Positions 61,458 to 64,000 of a stretch of 64,000 nucleotides of DNA are shown here, piece after piece. The notes under the pieces were generated by a model. That model worked only from the letters and a program-made list of their open reading frames with translations. It did not search any database and was not told the origin of the DNA. Source of the DNA: Parvimonas sp035282405 (GTDB taxonomy: Bacteria; Bacillota; Clostridia; Tissierellales; Peptoniphilaceae); contig NZ_JAYKBP010000002.1 of the NCBI RefSeq assembly GCF_035282405.1, forward strand, positions 310,001 through 374,000, written 5' to 3'. Every line of letters begins with the position of its first letter. The stretch's first letter is position 1. Both the position numbers and the translations under genes were made by a program.

Positions 61458-61485
61458 AAAAAAAGTGGTGATATTACCACTTTTT
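61458..61485. terminator. bidirectional hairpin
   Basis: AAAGTGGT/ACCACTTT arms with A and T runs, between the queT promoter and the repeat at 61494; ends the peroxidase-like gene. Confidence 0.7.
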
Positions 61486-61493
61486 ATAATTTA

Positions 61494-61566
61494 TTTTTAT
61501 TGCAAAGCAACAAGGTTCCCGGGCACCCACCCGATGCAAAAGTATCGTGGGAGGGTGAGGTTCTTA
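61494..61566 (-). repeat. GC-rich stop-codon-associated repeat, inverted copy
   Basis: On the minus strand it starts with TAA, the stop codon of the CMD gene: TAAGAACCTCACCCTCCC, an imperfect hairpin with GCATCGGGTGGGTGCCCG, then GGGAACCTTGTTGCTTTGC. Same orientation relative to the gene as at 48754. Confidence 0.8.
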
Positions 61567-61899
61567 TTTAGATAATTGGTCAAATGCTTCTAAAGCCTTT
61601 GCTCCATAGACCGTTGAAGGTCCACCGCCCATAACAACTGCAACTGAAATAATTTCTGCAATTTCTTCTCTCGTAACTTTTAAATTAATAAGATTTCTTA
61701 CATGGGCTTCAATACAGCCTTCACAACGAACAGCAATTGCAATTCCAAGTGTTATAAATTCTTTTTCTTTTACAGTTAATGCCCCATCTTTGAAAACTTC
61801 TCCAGAAAAATTTCTAAAAGCTTTTATTTCATTAGGTAGAGCTCCTGCTAAATTCTTTGAATTTTCAACTACATTTTCTAATCCTTTTACATGATCCAT
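61564..61899 (-). CDS. carboxymuconolactone decarboxylase/AhpD-like protein
   Basis: 111 residues with the CMD fold. CxxC motif in AVRCEGCIEAHVRNL near 57-70 followed by AEIISVAVVMGGGPSTVYGAKALEAF. Such proteins are alkylhydroperoxidase-like thiol reductants. AAGGAGG lies before ATG. Confidence 0.88.
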   Translation of the reverse strand: MDHVKGLENVVENSKNLAGALPNEIKAFRNFSGEVFKDGALTVKEKEFITLGIAIAVRCEGCIEAHVRNLINLKVTREEIAEIISVAVVMGGGPSTVYGAKALEAFDQLSK

Positions 61900-62015
61900 C
61901 TTAAAAGACCTCCTTATATATTTTTGTATAATATAACATACCCAGCTTTAATTAAATTTAATTACTAATAAGTTATAATGTTTTCTTATGGATATATGTA
62001 AAATTATTTTATTCA

Positions 62016-62045
62016 AAAAAACGGAGATTTTTAACTCTCCGTTTC
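62016..62045 (-). terminator. terminator overlapping ModE-like gene end
   Basis: AAACGGAGA/TCTCCGTTT arms, T7 on the minus strand. The left arm includes the gene's stop codon. Confidence 0.8.
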
Positions 62046-62393
62046 ATCAATTTTCTTTTCAAAATTTGCAATTTCTTTTGCTACAAATTCTTTTGTCTTT
62101 AGATTTAATTTTTCATATAAATCTAGTAATTCTCTCGCTTCTGGTGTGAGTGTTGATCCACCGCCACCTTTTCCCCCGATTTTTCCAACAAGAAGTTTAC
62201 AGTTTAAATCTTTTTCAGAGCGAACTATCATTTTGTAAGCTTTAGAATATGCCATTCGCATTTCTTTACATGCCCTATTAACTGACTTATATTCATCAAT
62301 CAACAAAAGTAGTCTGTATAACCCATTTCCAAACGAATAATCTTCATTATACAAAGTTAATTTTACATTAATTTTTTTTGGAAATTCCAACAT
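62031..62393 (-). CDS. ModE-like winged-helix regulator
   Basis: 120 residues. GNGLYRLLLLIDEYKSVNRACKEMRMAYSKAYKMIVRSEKDLNCKLLVGKIGGKGGGGSTLTPEARELLDLYEKL is the N-terminal DNA-binding domain of ModE/LysR type, with no molybdate-binding domain. It is 12 bp after the formate/nitrite channel gene, so probably in its operon. Confidence 0.82.
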   Translation of the reverse strand: MLEFPKKINVKLTLYNEDYSFGNGLYRLLLLIDEYKSVNRACKEMRMAYSKAYKMIVRSEKDLNCKLLVGKIGGKGGGGSTLTPEARELLDLYEKLNLKTKEFVAKEIANFEKKIDETES

Positions 62394-62404
62394 AATTACA
62401 ACTC

Positions 62405-63157
62405 CTATTCTTTATAAGCAAGATAATAACTAATAGCTACTATACTTCCTCCAATTATATTTCCTATTGTAACAGGAATTAAATCATATATAACTGCACC
62501 GGCACTTATATCTGATATTATAAAAGAATATGAAAGATAGAACATATTCGCAATGCTATGCTCAAATCCACAAATCAAAAATAATATAACAGATATTGCA
62601 CAGGCACAGAATTTTGAAACTCCATCTTTACATGCATAGGACATCCAAACACCCAAGCAAACAAAAATATTACATCCTATTCCCTTGAATAAAAGAACTG
62701 TAAAACTTTCTGTAGTTTTTGCAACAGTAATTTTATGTAAAAACGCAAGCATTTCCGGTGTCATAACACTTGCGAAATAAACAACTAGTGATACAAAAAT
62801 TGAACCGACAAAGTTAAATAGGTAAACAAATACCCAATTTCTAAACATCTTTGGAAATGTAATTCTCTTTCCTAATGCAGGAGCTAACATCAAAACATTT
62901 CCTGTAAATAAATCAGCACCAGCAACAACTACAGCAAAAAGCCCAAAAGAGAAACAAATCCCTGAAATAAATTTTCCATAAGTTGCGTTTAAACTCGCCA
63001 TTCCCGTATTAACAACTACATAAGAAAGTCCGCTCAATGCAATAAACAATCCTGCTAAAAATGCTAAAACCAGCATTTTATATAACTTATAACTAGCCTT
63101 TCCCTCTCCAATTTTATACAATGATTCCAACAATTCTGATTTTCCTATAACTCCCAT
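62405..63157 (-). CDS. formate/nitrite transporter family protein
   Basis: 250 residues, six membrane segments, FNT family (FocA/NirC/HCAR). AGLFIALSGLSYVVVN near 34-49, DLFTGNVLMLAP near 82-93, NIFVCLGVWMSYACKDG near 163-178 and FEHSIANMFY near 196-206 with the central His. Likely export or import of formate or a similar monovalent acid. Confidence 0.9.
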   Translation of the reverse strand: MGVIGKSELLESLYKIGEGKASYKLYKMLVLAFLAGLFIALSGLSYVVVNTGMASLNATYGKFISGICFSFGLFAVVVAGADLFTGNVLMLAPALGKRITFPKMFRNWVFVYLFNFVGSIFVSLVVYFASVMTPEMLAFLHKITVAKTTESFTVLLFKGIGCNIFVCLGVWMSYACKDGVSKFCACAISVILFLICGFEHSIANMFYLSYSFIISDISAGAVIYDLIPVTIGNIIGGSIVAISYYLAYKE

Positions 63158-63215
63158 AATGTCCTCCTATCTTTATAAAAAAACAGAAATCTATCAAAAG
63201 TCGATAGTATAAAAA

Positions 63216-63686
63216 TTATTTTTTCTTAAAATAAGATTTAATAGTTTCTATAATATTCATAATCATATCTACTTTGTCGACCATCATATCGACATTTTCT
63301 CTAATGTCTAGTGTAGTATCAACAACTTGTTCTGCAACAAATCTAGTAGATGTTGTAACATCATCAGTAATATCTCTTACATTTTCAAGAGTTAAATTGA
63401 TGTTTTCGACACTCTCAGTTATATTATCCTTTGTATCGGCTAAAATTTCATCTGTCTTTTCAAGAATTTCATTAGCATTAGCAATAGCCTTATCAGCATT
63501 TTCAACTAAACTTGGCAATTTTTCGGCACTTGAAACTAATCCTTCTTCGCTCTTTTCCAAAATCGTATTTATTTTTCCAAAAACCTTTATCAATTTAATA
63601 AAGAAACAAATACATGCTAACAAGCAAACTATCGCTACTAAATAAAGAATAACTCTTAAAGTTAAATCTAAATCAATAGTTACCAT
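63216..63686 (-). CDS. DUF948-like membrane protein
   Basis: 156 residues: one membrane segment (LRVILYLVAIVCLLACICFFI) and a long amphipathic helix rich in Asn, Asp, Glu and Val (SVENINLTLENVRDITDDVTTS). Typical of DUF948/YtxG proteins, commonly paired with YtxH. GAGGG precedes ATG. A weak hairpin follows. Confidence 0.75.
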   Translation of the reverse strand: MVTIDLDLTLRVILYLVAIVCLLACICFFIKLIKVFGKINTILEKSEEGLVSSAEKLPSLVENADKAIANANEILEKTDEILADTKDNITESVENINLTLENVRDITDDVTTSTRFVAEQVVDTTLDIRENVDMMVDKVDMIMNIIETIKSYFKKK

Positions 63687-63696
63687 TTTTCCCTCA

Positions 63697-64000
63697 CTAT
63701 TCTTCTGTTGTTTCAGCTATCTCTGTAACATCTATTTCGTCAACTTCAGGAGATATTTCAGTCATATTTCTATTAGCGAAATTATCATATTTTTCTCCAA
63801 CAGCTTCTTTAACTTCTCTAGCTTTTTCAGCTACAGCCTTAACTGCACAATTCACATTTTCACTTACATATCCAACGCCCTCTTTAGTTGCTTTGACAAT
63901 ATCTTCTCTTGTTTCTTTTCCTGACTTAGGAGCAAACAAGATTCCAACTCCTGCACCAACAGCAACTCCTGCAGCAATTTTTGCAGCACTTGTTAATTTT
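63697..64000 (-). CDS. YtxH-like protein, 5' end outside the window
   Basis: The open frame continues to the edge, reading KLTSAAKIAAGVAVGAGVG and ILFAPKSGKETREDI, so the true N-terminus is outside. The Gly/Ala membrane segment followed by FAPKSGKETR is the YtxH signature. A TTG at 63939 is not the real start. Encoded 10 bp upstream of the DUF948-like gene; both are envelope-stress-type proteins in Bacillus. Confidence 0.8.
   Translation of the reverse strand, partial: KLTSAAKIAAGVAVGAGVGILFAPKSGKETREDIVKATKEGVGYVSENVNCAVKAVAEKAREVKEAVGEKYDNFANRNMTEISPEVDEIDVTEIAETTEE

Noticed and set aside
1..64000. tRNA or rRNA genes
   Set aside because: No TTCRA-type T-arm with matching acceptor stem and no rRNA segments were noticed on either strand; short divergent genes could be missed by eye.
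1..64000. CRISPR array
   Set aside because: Repeats seen are either dispersed or a two-unit tandem without spacers of the right size, and no cas genes are present.

Overview
The window is low-GC (AT-rich intergenic DNA, A/T-ending codons, strong AGGAGG-type ribosome sites), with single-membrane envelope genes, lipobox lipoproteins, FabK-type lipid synthesis and a glutamate decarboxylase. This fits an anaerobic Firmicute of the Tissierellia/Peptoniphilaceae, most like Parvimonas. That assignment is inference from gene content; no rRNA or tRNA gene was seen. No prophage, CRISPR array or transposase was found.

Layout. 1-7.9 kb: minus-strand type II fatty-acid operon acpP-accB-accC-accD-accA-fabH-fabK-(NMO paralogue)-fabD-fabG, driven by one consensus promoter with three FabT-like palindromes just downstream. 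8-15 kb: the biotin importer bioY, two small lipoproteins, a DUF3841-type protein, a HAD phosphatase and a four-gene Mn/Zn/Fe ABC importer whose last permease carries a winged-helix-like tail. 15.3-18.6 kb: a tandem family of YehR/DUF1307-like lipoproteins, most with their own promoter and terminator, plus one decayed copy. 18.6-24.2 kb: gltX leading an operon with two DUF2207 membrane proteins and LemA. 24.3-29.8 kb: accessory enzymes, a methyltransferase gene with a nonsense codon, an XRE regulator/membrane-protein pair and an EFR1 flavodoxin-ferredoxin. 30.2-33.2 kb: gadC-gadB. 34-38 kb: a MacB/FtsX-type ABC system. 38-45.5 kb: radA, a malate-type carrier with malic enzyme, an M20 amidohydrolase and a YczE-like protein. 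45.7-51 kb: dnaX, a serpin-like lipoprotein, ybaB, recR, azlCD. 51-58.8 kb: pepF, a broken tag, brnQ, rpsD, an SDR and hpf. 59-64 kb: a lipoprotein, uppP, queT with a preQ1-like riboswitch, a CxxC peroxidase-like protein, a ModE-like regulator, a formate/nitrite channel and envelope-stress-type small proteins.

How genes work together. BioY supplies biotin for AccB; Acc makes malonyl-CoA, FabD moves it to AcpP, and FabH/FabG/FabK start and run elongation. GadBC, and the carrier plus malic enzyme, are two decarboxylation systems that could consume protons.

The most unusual material is non-coding: (i) an 88-bp tandem repeat upstream of dnaX whose two stem-loops are preserved by compensatory changes; (ii) a roughly 160-bp dispersed element with imperfect terminal inverted repeats, one copy flanked by a 20-bp direct duplication that splits a terminator; (iii) a GC-rich 56-73 bp element found four times at or just after stop codons; (iv) the triple operator of the fatty-acid operon. 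Two genes (a methyltransferase and tag) are interrupted by single in-frame stops.
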